A stretch of DNA of 64,000 bases from Cryobacterium psychrophilum (GCF_004365915.1 NZ_SODI01000001.1:248001-312000), one strand, 5' to 3'. Positions 1 to 9,951 are shown, numbered from the stretch's first letter. Made by a program: numbers and translations. The notes: generated from the letters alone by a model not told the origin.

Positions 1-843
1 CGGGCTCGGGTTGAGGCTGCGCAGCACCCGGTACACGTCGATCGGGTGCGCGGTGCACTCCAGGTCAAAACGCTGCGAAATGACGACCTGAAAGACGTCG
101 CCGGCCACGACATGTTCCTTGGCCGTCCTGACGGAGGCAAGAAATTCGTCGCGCGTGGTGCGGTTGCTCGGGTGCGCCGGGGTCGTGAGGTCAACCTCGG
201 CCAGCCAGGTCTCGCTGGGCGCGGCGAGGCGGGCCTGAAGGGAGTCGAGTCGGGACTGTGCGGCGGACCAGAGTTCGTCGGGCGTGTCGGTACCGTCGTT
301 GAGCACGTTGGCGATGAGCTGCACTGTGCCGTACTTGTGGTCGAGCACCACCAGATCGGCCACGAAACTGAAGGATTGGCCCGGCACGTCGTAGTCTGCC
401 GGCGGCTGGTGCGGCAGCTTTTCGATCTGGCGGATGGCTTCCCATCCGATGAAGCCGACGAGGCCGCCGGTCAGGGGCGGGTGCGCGGCCAAACGCGGCG
501 TCTGCCAGCGTTCGAACAGGTAGTCGAGGGCGGCGAGCGGCCCGAGGGCGGCGGCATCACCGAGCGCGCGGTCCGCGGAGATGCCGTAGTCGATCCACCG
601 GGTCTCTGCGCCCTCCTGGGTGAGCACGCCGAAGGACGACACCCCCACGAAGGAGAAGCGTGACCAGATTCCGCCCTGCTCGGCGGACTCCAGCAGAAAG
701 CTGCCGGGCTTTTCGGCGGCAAGTTTGCGATAGATGCCCACCGGCGTTTCACCGTCGGCAAAGAGCTCCCGAATCACCGGGATGACGCGGTGGGCGCCGA
801 GAAGTGCGGCGAACTGGCCGTTCGTCGTCGACCCGGCCGTCAT
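1..843 (-). CDS. trpE: Anthranilate synthase component I, partial (3' end outside window)
   Basis: This is the large subunit that converts chorismate (with ammonia from the TrpG glutaminase) to anthranilate, the first committed step of tryptophan synthesis. The ATG at 843 overlaps the TGA of hisI (ATGA), and about 281 codons are visible before the window edge. The N-terminal Trp-binding domain is present, including LLESAE (the family's feedback-site motif) near residue 50. The catalytic chorismate-binding domain is just beginning, with [14 protein letters not shown] followed by SLNPSP. The rest lies outside, so catalytic residues cannot be checked. It is translationally coupled to the his genes, so histidine and tryptophan synthesis are probably co-transcribed here. 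Confidence 0.93.
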   Translation of the reverse strand, partial: MTAGSTTNGQFAALLGAHRVIPVIRELFADGETPVGIYRKLAAEKPGSFLLESAEQGGIWSRFSFVGVSSFGVLTQEGAETRWIDYGISADRALGDAAALGPLAALDYLFERWQTPRLAAHPPLTGGLVGFIGWEAIRQIEKLPHQPPADYDVPGQSFSFVADLVVLDHKYGTVQLIANVLNDGTDTPDELWSAAQSRLDSLQARLAAPSETWLAEVDLTTPAHPSNRTTRDEFLASVRTAKEHVVAGDVFQVVISQRFDLECTAHPIDVYRVLRSLNPSP

Positions 844-1199
844 TTCGCGGGCCGTTCCATCGCGACGACGTCGAGTTCCCGACCGTCAAAGCATGTGCGG
901 GTTCCGGTGTGGCAGGCCACACCGACCTGGTCGACCCGCACGAGCAGGGTGTCGTTGTCGCAGTCCAGCGCGGCCGAGTGCACGTATTGGGCGTGGCCGG
1001 AGGTGTCACCCTTGCGCCAGTATTCCTGGCGACTGCGCGACCAGAAGGTCACGCGTCCCTCGGTGACCGTGCGCCGCAGCGCCTCCTGGTCCATCCACCC
1101 GAGCATGAGCACCTCGCCCGTGTCCCACTGCTGAATCACGGCGGGGAGCAGGCCGACGGAGTTGTAGACCGCAGCGTCGAATCGTGTGTCGTTCGTCAT
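840..1199 (-). CDS. hisI: Phosphoribosyl-AMP cyclohydrolase
   Basis: HisI opens the adenine ring of phosphoribosyl-AMP, step 3 of histidine biosynthesis. The protein has 119 residues, typical of the stand-alone enzyme. It shows the family's [15 protein letters not shown] and [17 protein letters not shown] blocks, and the metal-binding [12 protein letters not shown] and CHTGTRTCF cysteine/aspartate motifs. The start overlaps the hisF stop by one base and its stop overlaps the trpE start, so it lies inside a tight operon. The pyrophosphohydrolase step is supplied by a separate hisE upstream; the two are fused in many proteobacteria. Confidence 0.97.
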   Translation of the reverse strand: MTNDTRFDAAVYNSVGLLPAVIQQWDTGEVLMLGWMDQEALRRTVTEGRVTFWSRSRQEYWRKGDTSGHAQYVHSAALDCDNDTLLVRVDQVGVACHTGTRTCFDGRELDVVAMERPAK

Positions 1200-1960
1200 C
1201 AGCGCACCTGCATTCCGGCATCCGCCAGCTCTCGCTTGACGTCACCAATTGTAAGAATTTGGCCGTGGAAGACGGATGCCGCGAGCACAGCGTCCGCGCC
1301 CGCCCGGATGGCGGGCGGGAAGTCTTCGACCCGCCCGGCGCCGCCGGAGGCGATCACGGGGACGCGGCTGATGGAGTGCATCAGGGCGATGAGCTCCGTG
1401 TCGAACCCCTGCTTTGTTCCGTCGGCGTCGATGGAGTTGATGAGCAGCTCCCCCGCACCCAGTTCGATGGCCTGCCTCGCCCACGCGACGGCGTCGATAT
1501 CCGTCTCGGTGCGACCACCGTGAGTGGTGACGATGAAGCCGGACTCGGTGCGGTCGCTGCGCTTCACGTCGAGGGAGAGCACGATGACCTGCGCGCCGAA
1601 GCGGTCGGCGATTTCGGTGATCAGCGCCGGGCGGGCGATCGCGGCACTGTTGATGCCGACTTTGTCGGCGCCGCTGGCCTGCAGACGGGACACGTCTTCG
1701 ACGCTGCGGATACCGCCGCCGACCGTGAGCGGGATGAAGACCTGCTCCGCGGTGGCCCGCACGACGTCGTATGTCGTGGAGCGGTTGTCGACGGTTGCGG
1801 TGACGTCGAGGAACGTGAGTTCGTCGGCGCCCTGCTCGTAGTACATCCTCGCGAGTTCGACGGGGTCACCGGCGTCGCGAAGGTTCTTGAAGTTGACCCC
1901 CTTCACCACACGCCCGTTGGCCACGTCGAGGCAGGGAATGACTCGCACGGAGAGGCTCAT
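1199..1960 (-). CDS. hisF: Imidazole glycerol phosphate synthase, cyclase subunit HisF
   Basis: HisF is the (beta/alpha)8 cyclase that, with the HisH glutaminase, makes imidazole glycerol phosphate and AICAR. The protein has 253 residues, the normal size. [19 protein letters not shown] at the N-terminus holds the catalytic Asp (CLD), and the second half shows [14 protein letters not shown] with the other catalytic Asp and the phosphate-binding [13 protein letters not shown]. hisH and hisA are not in this window, so the pathway is split between loci. It follows hisG at 15 bases. Confidence 0.97.
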   Translation of the reverse strand: MSLSVRVIPCLDVANGRVVKGVNFKNLRDAGDPVELARMYYEQGADELTFLDVTATVDNRSTTYDVVRATAEQVFIPLTVGGGIRSVEDVSRLQASGADKVGINSAAIARPALITEIADRFGAQVIVLSLDVKRSDRTESGFIVTTHGGRTETDIDAVAWARQAIELGAGELLINSIDADGTKQGFDTELIALMHSISRVPVIASGGAGRVEDFPPAIRAGADAVLAASVFHGQILTIGDVKRELADAGMQVR

Positions 1961-1975
1961 GTCGGGATCCCTGCG

Positions 1976-2815
1976 CTAGAGACGGGCGTTGTGGATGGTG
2001 GTGACGAGGATCGCCCTGGCACCGAGGGCGTAGAGGGCGTCCATCACGTTGTTCGTGTCGAGGCGCGCGATCATCACGCGAACGGCAACCCATTCCGGGT
2101 CGTGCAGCGACGAGACGGTCGGCGATTCGATCCCGGGGGCCAGATCGCAGGCAGCGTCGAGCAGGGTGGACGGAATGTCGTAGTCGAGCAGCACGTACTG
2201 CCGGGCGACGAGCACGCCCTGCAGACGGCGCAATAGTGTGGCAATGCCTGGCTTGTCGTTTTCCGAGCTGATGAGCACGGCGGTCGACTGCAGGATGACG
2301 GGACCGAAGATCTCCAGGCCGGCCTTGCGCAGTGTTGTGCCGGTGGAGACGACGTCGGCGACGGCATCCGCGACACCCAGCTGCACGGCGGACTCGACGG
2401 CGCCATCGAGGGGAACGAGGGTCACCTTCACGTCATAGCCGGCGAGGAACGTCTCGACGAGTCCGGGGTAGCTTGTGGCCACGCGCAGGCCGGTGAGGTC
2501 GGACAGCTCGCGAAAGCGTCCCGCGGGTCCGGCGAAGCGAAACGTGGAGTCGCCGAAATCGAGGCTGGCGATCTCGAGCGCCGTCGACCCGGAGTCGAGC
2601 AGCAGGTCACGGCCGGTGATGCCGACATCGAGGGCGCCGGAGCCGACGTAGGTGGCGATGTCACGCGGACGCAGGTAGAAGAACTCGACGTCGTTGCGGG
2701 GGTCGGCGGCGACGAGGTCGCGCGGATCGCGGCGGCCGCGGTAACCGGCCTCCGACAGCATTTGGGCTGCAGTTTCGGACAACGAGCCCTTGTTGGGCAC
2801 GGCAATTCTTAGCAT
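1976..2815 (-). CDS. hisG: ATP phosphoribosyltransferase (long form)
   Basis: HisG is the first and feedback-regulated enzyme of histidine synthesis, joining ATP to PRPP. I chose the ATG at 2815, giving 279 residues that open with MLRIAVPNKGSLSE, the usual N-terminus; a GAGAG ribosome site lies about 10 bases upstream. An in-frame ATG at 2860 would add 15 residues that do not resemble the family. DVGITGRDLLLDSG is the substrate-binding region. The C-terminal regulatory domain ending in LVTTIHNARL marks the long, HisZ-independent form. hisE lies 66 bases upstream. Confidence 0.95.
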   Translation of the reverse strand: MLRIAVPNKGSLSETAAQMLSEAGYRGRRDPRDLVAADPRNDVEFFYLRPRDIATYVGSGALDVGITGRDLLLDSGSTALEIASLDFGDSTFRFAGPAGRFRELSDLTGLRVATSYPGLVETFLAGYDVKVTLVPLDGAVESAVQLGVADAVADVVSTGTTLRKAGLEIFGPVILQSTAVLISSENDKPGIATLLRRLQGVLVARQYVLLDYDIPSTLLDAACDLAPGIESPTVSSLHDPEWVAVRVMIARLDTNNVMDALYALGARAILVTTIHNARL

Positions 2816-2881
2816 GGGGACACTCTCTGGTGGTGTGGATTCGGGTGCTGTATGGCGCACGTGCCGCGTCGCAGTTCTCGA

Positions 2882-3145
2882 TCAGAGATGTCGGTACACG
2901 TCGGCGGGCGACAGGCCCTTCGCGATCAGCAGAACCTGAAGGTGGTACAGCAGCTGGGAGATCTCGGCCGCCGTCTCTTCATCGCTCTGGAACTCTGCGG
3001 CCATCCATACCTCGGCGGCCTCTTCGACAATTTTCTTGCCGATGGCGTGCACTCCGGCGTCCAGTTCGCGAACGGTACCGGACCCTTCCGGGCGGTTCAG
3101 GGCCTTGTCGCTCAGCTCAGCAAAAAGGTCATCAAAAGTCTTCAC
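2882..3145 (-). CDS. hisE: Phosphoribosyl-ATP pyrophosphohydrolase
   Basis: HisE removes pyrophosphate from phosphoribosyl-ATP, step 2 of histidine synthesis. The 87-residue protein is an all-alpha MazG-like fold with the metal-binding [15 protein letters not shown] and [19 protein letters not shown] stretches. It opens [16 protein letters not shown], as in other actinobacteria. It lies 9 bases after rpe and upstream of hisG, the usual actinobacterial order. Confidence 0.96.
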   Translation of the reverse strand: MKTFDDLFAELSDKALNRPEGSGTVRELDAGVHAIGKKIVEEAAEVWMAAEFQSDEETAAEISQLLYHLQVLLIAKGLSPADVYRHL

Positions 3146-3154
3146 TTGTCTAGG

Positions 3155-3826
3155 TTACTCGTGCCCGTGGTCGTGCCGAGCCGCAGCGGCGCGCAGCAGC
3201 GCGATCTGCTCGCCGGGATCGGCAGCCCCGAACACGCTGGATCCGGCCACGAATGTGTCTGCCCCTGCTTCCGCGGCAATGTCGATGGTCTCCGCCGTGA
3301 TGCCACCGTCGACCTGCAACCACACGTCGAGTCCGCCCCGGTGCACAGCGGCGCGTAAGGCGTGGAGCTTGTGCATTGTTGAGTCCATGAAGCTCTGGCC
3401 GCCGAAGCCGGGCTCCACAGTCATGACCAACACCTGGTCGAATTCGGGCAGCAGCTCAAGGTACGGTTCGACGCTGGTCCCGGGTTTGAGGGCGATTCCC
3501 GCCCGAGCGCCGATGGAACGCAGCCGACGGGCCAGAGCGACCGGGTCGCTCACCGCTTCCGCGTGGAAGGTCACCGAGGACGCTCCAACCTCGGCGTAGC
3601 CGGGAGCCCACCGGTCGGGGTCATCAATCATGAGATGCACGTCGAGGGGCAGCGGCGAGACCTGTTGCAGGCGCTCGACCATGCCGAGACCGAAGGTCAG
3701 GTTCGGCACGAAGTGGTTGTCCATGATGTCGACATGCACAAGATCAGCGGCGCGGATGCGCCCGAGCTCCCGTTCAAAGTTCGCGAAGTCGGCGGCCAGG
3801 ATGCTCGGGTTAATGCGTATGGGCAT
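3155..3826 (-). CDS. rpe: Ribulose-phosphate 3-epimerase
   Basis: Rpe interconverts ribulose 5-phosphate and xylulose 5-phosphate in the pentose phosphate pathway, which also supplies PRPP for the histidine genes that follow. The 223-residue TIM barrel shows INPSILAADFANFE, the metal and catalytic motif VHVDIMDNHFVPNLTFG, DVHLMIDDP, VMTVEPGFGGQSFM and VDGGI near residue 170. The last residues HDHGHE are His-rich. It is the first gene after the intergenic gap that follows the broken HNH gene. Confidence 0.97.
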   Translation of the reverse strand: MPIRINPSILAADFANFERELGRIRAADLVHVDIMDNHFVPNLTFGLGMVERLQQVSPLPLDVHLMIDDPDRWAPGYAEVGASSVTFHAEAVSDPVALARRLRSIGARAGIALKPGTSVEPYLELLPEFDQVLVMTVEPGFGGQSFMDSTMHKLHALRAAVHRGGLDVWLQVDGGITAETIDIAAEAGADTFVAGSSVFGAADPGEQIALLRAAAARHDHGHE

Positions 3827-4229
3827 GCTGAAAGCCTAGACGAACGCATGCCGCGGGCTGGCGTGCCGCGCTCGTCCAGTCACGCGCAGAGACACGCAGG
3901 TCGCTCCCGTTGCCATCGGCCAGGAGAGCCGCTTCTTCGAGGAACGGGGCCGTGGCAACTGGAGAGCGGATGGCGCTTCCCTGCGCTTTAGGATGGATCC
4001 TTGTTCCAGTCAGTGGAACACCCTTCCACTGGGGCAATTGCCGCTCGTCAGTCCCCGAGGGGCGCTTCTCATGCCTCCCGGCAGACGTCGCCGACTGAAC
4101 GGTTCGCCCGGCACAGCCGCCCCGTGCTATCCCCCGTGGTGGTCTCCTCTCCGATGTGCGTGGAGCGACGTTGTGCACGAGTCGTGAGGTTTCATCAGGA
4201 ATGTCGGTGGTGGGTGGGAGCATTGACGT
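3827..4229. other. Intergenic region between rpe and the broken HNH gene
   Basis: No convincing gene is seen on either strand. Two symmetric elements occur side by side: a hairpin at 4011-4031 (8-bp stem CAGTGGAA/TTCCACTG, 5-base loop) and a perfect 10-bp palindrome GGCAATTGCC at 4033-4042. Because rpe and the HNH gene diverge, promoters for both should lie here, but I could not identify a good -35/-10 pair. Confidence 0.5.
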
Positions 4230-5468
4230 GTGGAAGGCCCCTTGGAAGGCCTCACAGGTCTCGATGAGCAGTTGCGTGCGCCCGCCGCAGCGGTCGCCGA
4301 CCACCGGCGACTCAGCGACACCTACTCGGCGTTTCTTTCCGGCACGATCAGCGCCCGCTCCCGGCGAGAGCTCGGCGCCACCGGACTGTCAGCGCGGCAG
4401 GGGTTCATCACGCCGGAGGCGATGGTGCAGCACGCCACCGGCACGGCGCGGGGTGAAGCGGCGAAGCTCGTCGCCGCCGGCACCCTGATGGCCGAGACCG
4501 ACAGGGCAGAGAAAACCGTGCACAACACGGCGCAGCACCCGGAAACGCGCCTCCCGGTCCGCCCGGTTCCGTGGCAGGCGCCCGTCGTGCACGCGGTCAC
4601 CTCCGGCGCGCTGTCGGTCGATGCTGCGGACGCTCTCCGCCGGGGCCTCGGAGACGTCGACCAGCCCGTCACAGCCGAGAGCCTCGTGACTGCCCTGACC
4701 CGGGTGCTGAAGGAAGCCGCTGACCTGACAACGGACCAGTTGTTCAAGCGGGCCCGTCGACGACGAGACGAACTCGACGAGGCCGGTATCAAGGCCCGGG
4801 AGAAACAGGCTCGCGACGACACGAGATTCACGATCTTCCGCCGCGCGGACGGCATGGTCGCCGTCAACGCCCTGCTCGCCCCCGAGCAGCGCGAGTGGTG
4901 GGTATCCACATTCGACTGCGTGACCAGCCCGAGGCGCGGCGGGGTGCGATTCGTGGACCCGGAGAAGGCGGCGTAGGCCGCCGGGGTCCAGAGCGACTCG
5001 CGCACCCTCGATCAGATTGCCGCCGACGCGTTCACCGACCTGCTGCGCCAGGCCACCGAGGTCGACACGGGCCGGGTGTTCGGCGGACGCCGCCCCGCCG
5101 TGCGGGTGATCGTGACAGAGAAGGTGCTCACCAAGAAGACCGGACACGCTCTTCTCGAGGGAAACCCGGCCTCGGTGTCCGGGGAGAGCATGCAGCGCGA
5201 GCTCTGCGACGCCGGGTACATCGACGTCACCGTCGGTGGCAGCGGGCAAGCCCTGGACGGAAGGCGCACGGAACGGTTTTTCACCCAGACGCAGCGCATC
5301 GCCCTCGGCGTGCGAGACGCCGGCTGCCTGCTCTGCAGACGCGACCACCTCAGACTGCACAACGATGGCTGGCGCATCCTGCATGACAACGGTCGGTATC
5401 GGCTCAGGCTGCCGCCGAGCGTGGATCCGGAACGAAAGCTCCTCCCCTGCCCAGCAAGAACCCACTGA
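4230..5468 (+). pseudogene. DUF222/HNH endonuclease (13E12-type), nonsense mutation and deleted HNH core
   Basis: Read through one stop, this is a DUF222 protein followed by a C-terminal HNH nuclease remnant. The GTG start at 4230 is preceded by GGGAG. Codons run in frame to a TAG at 4974-4976, then continue in the same frame with good coding content to 5468. DUF222 features include RRRRDELDEAGIKAREK and DGMVAVNALLAPEQ. The nuclease end keeps ERFFTQTQRIAL and then LLCRRDHLRLHNDGW, but the middle containing the PGC and the catalytic HH of the family is missing: about 30 residues compared with the intact paralog at 26368-27852. Two independent lesions make it a likely dead gene, though the sequence alone does not prove the TAG is never read. 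Confidence 0.85.
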
Positions 5469-5484
5469 TGCTCGCCCTCCGCGC

Positions 5485-5510
5485 CTGATGGACGTCGTGT
5501 GGTCCATCAG
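5485..5510. terminator. Perfect hairpin between convergent genes, possible bidirectional terminator
   Basis: A 9-bp perfect stem CTGATGGAC/GTCCATCAG with an 8-base loop lies between the stop of the HNH pseudogene (5468) and the stop of rsmB (5523). The position suits a shared terminator. There is no clear T-tract on either side, so classical intrinsic termination is uncertain. Confidence 0.5.
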
Positions 5511-5522
5511 CCCACGCTCGTG

Positions 5523-6941
5523 CTAGTCCGGAAGACGCTCCAGCAGTGTGATGAACATGGCGTCTGTGCCGTGGCGGTGCGGCCAGAGCTGCACACTCGA
5601 CGGGTCGCCGGCCAGGTCGAGTTCGGAGTTGCTCAGCGATTGAACGACGGCGGCCGTGTCGAGGGCGTTCACCGTGCCCGCCCACTTCTTCAGCGCGGTC
5701 GCCACAATGCCACGTGTCTCCGCGGTATGCGGTGAACAGGTGACATAGGCGAGGACTCCGCCCGGCTTGAGTGCGCCGAGGGCGGCGTCGATCAGGCCGG
5801 ACTGCAGTCCGGCGAGCTCGGCGACATCCTTCGGCTGCTTGCGCCAGCGGGCCTCGGGGCGGCGGCGGAGCGCGCCCAGACCTGTGCAGGGGGCGTCGAG
5901 CAGGATCCGGTCGAACTCCCCGGGGTGCAGCTCGGCGATGCGGGTACCGTCAAGCTCCCACACCTCCACGTTCTCGGGGATTGCGGCCAGCGCGTTGCGC
6001 ACGAGCGTCGCCCGGCTGTGCACGAGCTCGTTGGCGACGAGTTCGGCGCCGTGGGTTCGCGCTTCCGCGGCCAGCAGGGCGGCCTTGCCGCCGGGGCCAG
6101 CGCAGAGGTCGAGCCAGCGCTCCCCCGACTCAATCGGGCGAGCATGGGACAGCGCGAGGGCCGCGAGCTGGGAGCCCTCGTCCTGCACGCGAATGCGCCC
6201 CTTCGCCTGGGTCATGAGGTGGTACGGGTCTCCCCCGGCCAACACGTACCCGGTGGGGGCGTAGGCATCCTTCGTTCCGAGCAGACTCTCATCGTCGGCG
6301 GTCGCGATCCCGGGAAGGGCCACCATATTCACCTTGGCCGGCACGTTGTTGGCCGCGAGCAGGTCTTCGATCTCGTCCTCACGGCCCTCGGCTTTCAGCG
6401 CCTGGCGGAACGCACGTACGACCCACGAGGGATGCGAGTGCTCGGCCGCGAGGCGATCATCGACACCGGCGGCTCCGTCGAGCACCCGCTCGCGCCATTC
6501 CTCGGCGCTCGAGCGCGAAATGGTGCGCAGCACGCCGTTCGTGAATCCGGTCGCCGACCGTGAGCCGACCTGCTTGGCGATCGAGACCGATTCGTTGACG
6601 GCGGCGTGGGTGGCCACGCGGGTCGCGAGAAGCTGGTGTGTGCCGAGGCGGAGCACGTCGAGGATCGCCGGGTCGATCGCATCGACGGAACGGTTCGCGG
6701 CCAGCGCGATGACCCGGTCGTAGAAACCCTGCATGCGCAGGGTGCCGTAGGTCAGCTCGGTCGCCAGGGCGGCATCCGCCGTGTTCAGCGCTGCGCGCTG
6801 GATACGGGTGGGCAGCAGCAGGTTCGCGTAGGCGTCGGATTCTCGCACGGCCGCAATGACCTCGTAGGCCACTCGACGGGCCGGCTGCACGAATTCCGTG
6901 GTCGCTGCACGGGATTTCGGAAGTTGGACGCGATCATTCAT
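5523..6941 (-). CDS. rsmB: 16S rRNA (cytosine-967-C5)-methyltransferase
   Basis: RsmB methylates C967 of 16S rRNA using SAM. The 472-residue protein has an N-terminal NusB-like RNA-binding domain (about residues 20-160) and a C-terminal Rossmann methyltransferase. The SAM-binding motif is WLDLCAGPGGKAALLA. The motif IV cysteine loop is LLDAPCTGLGALRRRPEARW, and the catalytic cysteine is in YVTCSPHTAET. The ATG overlaps the fmt stop by four bases. fmt-rsmB coupling is widespread in bacteria. Confidence 0.94.
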   Translation of the reverse strand: MNDRVQLPKSRAATTEFVQPARRVAYEVIAAVRESDAYANLLLPTRIQRAALNTADAALATELTYGTLRMQGFYDRVIALAANRSVDAIDPAILDVLRLGTHQLLATRVATHAAVNESVSIAKQVGSRSATGFTNGVLRTISRSSAEEWRERVLDGAAGVDDRLAAEHSHPSWVVRAFRQALKAEGREDEIEDLLAANNVPAKVNMVALPGIATADDESLLGTKDAYAPTGYVLAGGDPYHLMTQAKGRIRVQDEGSQLAALALSHARPIESGERWLDLCAGPGGKAALLAAEARTHGAELVANELVHSRATLVRNALAAIPENVEVWELDGTRIAELHPGEFDRILLDAPCTGLGALRRRPEARWRKQPKDVAELAGLQSGLIDAALGALKPGGVLAYVTCSPHTAETRGIVATALKKWAGTVNALDTAAVVQSLSNSELDLAGDPSSVQLWPHRHGTDAMFITLLERLPD

Positions 6942-7879
6942 GAGGCGACCACCTCATCTGCTGCTACTCCGCGCCACCAGTCGATTGCTGTCATTACTGT
7001 CTTTCCGGCCGGTTGTACGCGTCGAAGCTCAAGCGGCGTCGTACGCGTGCCAATCAGCACCGTTCGTTCTCGTTCCAGGATGTGCCCTGCGGGAATGGGT
7101 GGGTCGTGGGCGTCGTCGCGGTCAGCGCTCGGCACGACGGGTGCCACGTCAAGAATCTTAAGGCGTGCGTCGCTCACGGTGGTAAAGGCACCCGGCTCCG
7201 GGGTCACGCCGCGGATCAGGTTGTAGACGGCTGCCGCCGACTGGTTCCAGTCGACGTGTGCGTCATCGATGGTGAGTTTCGGTGCCAGCGTCACCTCACC
7301 GGTCTGCTCGGTGGCCCGGGCGGTGCCGCGGCCTAGGTCGTCGACCACGCGGAGGAGCAGCTCGGCGCCACTGTGGCTGAGCGACTCGAGAAGCATGCCC
7401 GACGTGGCATGCGCATCCAACGGCTGGGTGAAGCTGTCGAAAATGGCACCCGCATCGAGTTCCCGCACGAGCTGGAACACGGCGGCACCGGTGTCGGCAT
7501 CGCCCGCGATCACGGCGCGCTGCACCGGTGATGCCCCTCGCCACCGGGGCAGCAGGGAGAAGTGCAGGTTGATCCAGCCGAGCCGAGGAACCGACAGGAG
7601 CGGTTCGCGCACGATGCCGCCGTAGGCGACGATCACTCCGAGGTCGGGCTGAAGGGCCGCGATCGTTTCGGTCGCGTCAGCATCGAGGCGGTTGGTCTTG
7701 AGCATCGTCAGGCCGAGCTCTTCGGCGGCGGCGGCGACCGGCGACGGGGTGAGTACACGCTTGCGACCGAGCGGGGCGTCGGCCCGGGTGACGACGGCCT
7801 CGATCGAGTGCCCCGTCGCGGCGAGGGACTTGAGGCTCGGAACGGCGACGTCGGGCGTACCGGCAAAAATCAGTTTCAT
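6938..7879 (-). CDS. fmt: Methionyl-tRNA formyltransferase
   Basis: Fmt formylates the initiator Met-tRNA with 10-formyl-THF. The 313-residue protein opens MKLIFAGTPDVAVPSL. The catalytic formyltransferase motif is NLHFSLLPRWRGASP, with Asn and His in place, followed by a C-terminal OB-type tRNA-binding domain around VNLI-like YNLIRGVTPEPGAF. Its start overlaps the last base of priA, and its stop overlaps the rsmB start, so the three are translationally linked. Confidence 0.97.
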   Translation of the reverse strand: MKLIFAGTPDVAVPSLKSLAATGHSIEAVVTRADAPLGRKRVLTPSPVAAAAEELGLTMLKTNRLDADATETIAALQPDLGVIVAYGGIVREPLLSVPRLGWINLHFSLLPRWRGASPVQRAVIAGDADTGAAVFQLVRELDAGAIFDSFTQPLDAHATSGMLLESLSHSGAELLLRVVDDLGRGTARATEQTGEVTLAPKLTIDDAHVDWNQSAAAVYNLIRGVTPEPGAFTTVSDARLKILDVAPVVPSADRDDAHDPPIPAGHILERERTVLIGTRTTPLELRRVQPAGKTVMTAIDWWRGVAADEVVAS

Positions 7880-9909
7880 TACAGGAGCTCCGGGTCGTCG
7901 AATCGAACCTTAAGTGTAGGCGTCGGCTGGAACGAGCCCGACTTCGTGGGCCGGCGACGCCTGGCCGCGTTACGCACGACGGATGCTTTGAGTGCGTGGG
8001 ACACCCCGTCGCCCTTCGCGTAGGCGAATCGGACGATCGCCCGCACGAGGGGCACCTCGGTGTCGACCGGGCCCAGCACGTCGATGCCGGCGCTCTCCCT
8101 CAGATCTGCCAGAGCGGAATCGACGTCGGCGGCCGTTCCGGTGACCGAGGCGACCCGCACGGCCGGGGGGAACCGCAGCTGGCGCCGGTCGGCGAGTTCC
8201 GAACTCGCGAACGCCTCCGGCTGCCAGGCATTCAGTGCCCGGGCGAGGGCACCGCCCACACCCACCAGGACAACGGGCGCCCCCGGCGCGGCCAGCGCGG
8301 CCGCGTTCGACCACCAGCGCAGGCAGTCCTCGCCAACGCGCAGAGATTCGCGGGCGAGCATCCGTTCCCCGTCGAGAATGAGAATGGCGCGATAACCGCT
8401 CGCGGGAATCGGTTCTGCGCCGCGGGTGGCGATCACGAGCGCGGGCTCCGCGCCGAGCGTCTGGATGGAGTGTTCACCGTCCGCGATGATGATGCGGGCT
8501 CCCGGAAAGGCGCGCCCGAGCTCTTCCGCCGTGCGCCCGGTTCCCATTGTGACGACCCGGAGTTTGTGGCCCTCGCAGTGGATGCAGGTCCACGCGGCGG
8601 CGAGTGCACCGCACCAGCGGCAGGCGGGTACCGCGCGCGCCGAGGTGAGGCCGAGCGGGCCCTGGCACGTGGTGCAGCGCGCCGCCTTCTTGCAGGTCTG
8701 GCAGGCGAGCATGGGTGCGTAGCCGGGGCTGGCGACCTGCACGAGCACCGGGCCGTGGTGGAGGGCTTCCCTGGCGGCGTTCCACGCCGCCGTCGGAATG
8801 CGGGCGGCGCGGGCCTGCTGGTCGGATTCGGACTGGAAATCAGTGGGGATGACGCGGGGGTGGCGGTTGATGGCGGGGTGTACCTCGCCGAGCCAGCCAA
8901 GTTCGACGAGCCTCTGCGTTTCCACGCTGCGGGTGTGGCCGAGCAGCACGAGGCTGCAGTCGGCTTCCTCGCGTCGGATAAGAGCGGCATCGCGAGCGTG
9001 CACGTACGGGCTCAGGGGCTCCGAGTACAGCGGGTCCCCGTCGTCCCAGAGGGCTATGAGGCCGAGTGAGGCCGCGGGGGCGTAGACCGCCGACCGGTTT
9101 CCGAGAATGATGCGAGGCTCGGTGCCGAGGCAGGCCAGGAAGGCCCGGTAGCGGTCGGGGTTGCTCTGCCGGGCGTCGACCCTGCTGACCGAACCGGCTG
9201 GTGCCAGCTGGTCGAGGGCGGCCTGCACCTGGTCCTGGTCCCGGTAGTCGGGGACGCACAGCACGGCGGTCTTGCCGGTCGCCAGCGTGGCGACACCGAG
9301 CTCGGCCAGGGTCTGGGCCCAGTGCCCGATGGTGGTGCCGTCGTCGAGCTGTACGAGCTCCGGGATGGCGGCGACCGCCACCCGCTGGCGGTCCATGATG
9401 GCGGTGTCAAGCCGGCCCGTTGGGTAACCGACGAAGGCCGGTGCGGCCAGAGAGAGCCCGATGGTTTGGACCAGCGGGGTCTCGACAGGCTCGACCGGCG
9501 TGGTCGGCTCGACCACCGGGGCCTGCGCGATCAACCAGGCCTTCTCCACGCGCACCTGGCGAGGCGGCACGGCCAGACGGATGATGTCACTCGCGTTACC
9601 GGCGGCCCGGTCGGCTGCTCGACGCGCGAGCCGCCACACCTCGGGGGTGAGCACCTGGGCCGCGGAAACCACGGCATCGAGCGGGCTGAGGGTGCCGGAG
9701 AACTGCTCGCTCGGTGCCGTCGACGGATCGATCACCTCGATGAGGTAGCCGTCGATGATTCGACCGCCGGAGCGGAACGGCACCCGCACCCGCACCCCGG
9801 GACGCGCCACGTCAGCGAGTTCCTCGGGGATGCGGTAGTCGAACAGGTGGTCGAGCTGCGGAAGGGGCGAGTCGATGAGCACACGGGCCACGAGTCCGGA
9901 ACGATTCAC
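7879..9909 (-). CDS. priA: Primosomal protein N' (PriA), helicase motifs degenerate
   Basis: PriA recognises stalled replication forks and reloads the replisome. At 676 residues it has the 3' DNA-binding domain (PLPQLDHLFDYRIPEELA). The zinc module follows CQTCKKAARCTTCQG and later CRWCG and CIHCEG. The motor is unusual: only a remnant Walker A survives in LATGKTAVL, and the DEEH Walker B box is replaced by LWDDGDPLY. Loss of helicase residues is known in mycobacterial and related PriA, so this looks like a lineage trait rather than recent decay. It probably acts as a structural fork-binding factor. Confidence 0.9.
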   Translation of the reverse strand: MNRSGLVARVLIDSPLPQLDHLFDYRIPEELADVARPGVRVRVPFRSGGRIIDGYLIEVIDPSTAPSEQFSGTLSPLDAVVSAAQVLTPEVWRLARRAADRAAGNASDIIRLAVPPRQVRVEKAWLIAQAPVVEPTTPVEPVETPLVQTIGLSLAAPAFVGYPTGRLDTAIMDRQRVAVAAIPELVQLDDGTTIGHWAQTLAELGVATLATGKTAVLCVPDYRDQDQVQAALDQLAPAGSVSRVDARQSNPDRYRAFLACLGTEPRIILGNRSAVYAPAASLGLIALWDDGDPLYSEPLSPYVHARDAALIRREEADCSLVLLGHTRSVETQRLVELGWLGEVHPAINRHPRVIPTDFQSESDQQARAARIPTAAWNAAREALHHGPVLVQVASPGYAPMLACQTCKKAARCTTCQGPLGLTSARAVPACRWCGALAAAWTCIHCEGHKLRVVTMGTGRTAEELGRAFPGARIIIADGEHSIQTLGAEPALVIATRGAEPIPASGYRAILILDGERMLARESLRVGEDCLRWWSNAAALAAPGAPVVLVGVGGALARALNAWQPEAFASSELADRRQLRFPPAVRVASVTGTAADVDSALADLRESAGIDVLGPVDTEVPLVRAIVRFAYAKGDGVSHALKASVVRNAARRRRPTKSGSFQPTPTLKVRFDDPELL

Positions 9910-9951
9910 GCTGTCCCTCTCCCCGTCGCCGTCACTACCGATGTGCGTTCC

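Noticed and set aside
3810..4304. A 164-codon minus-strand frame across the rpe/HNH gap
   Set aside because: It overlaps the start of rpe and the HNH gene, has no ribosome site or recognisable family, and is explained by high GC content.
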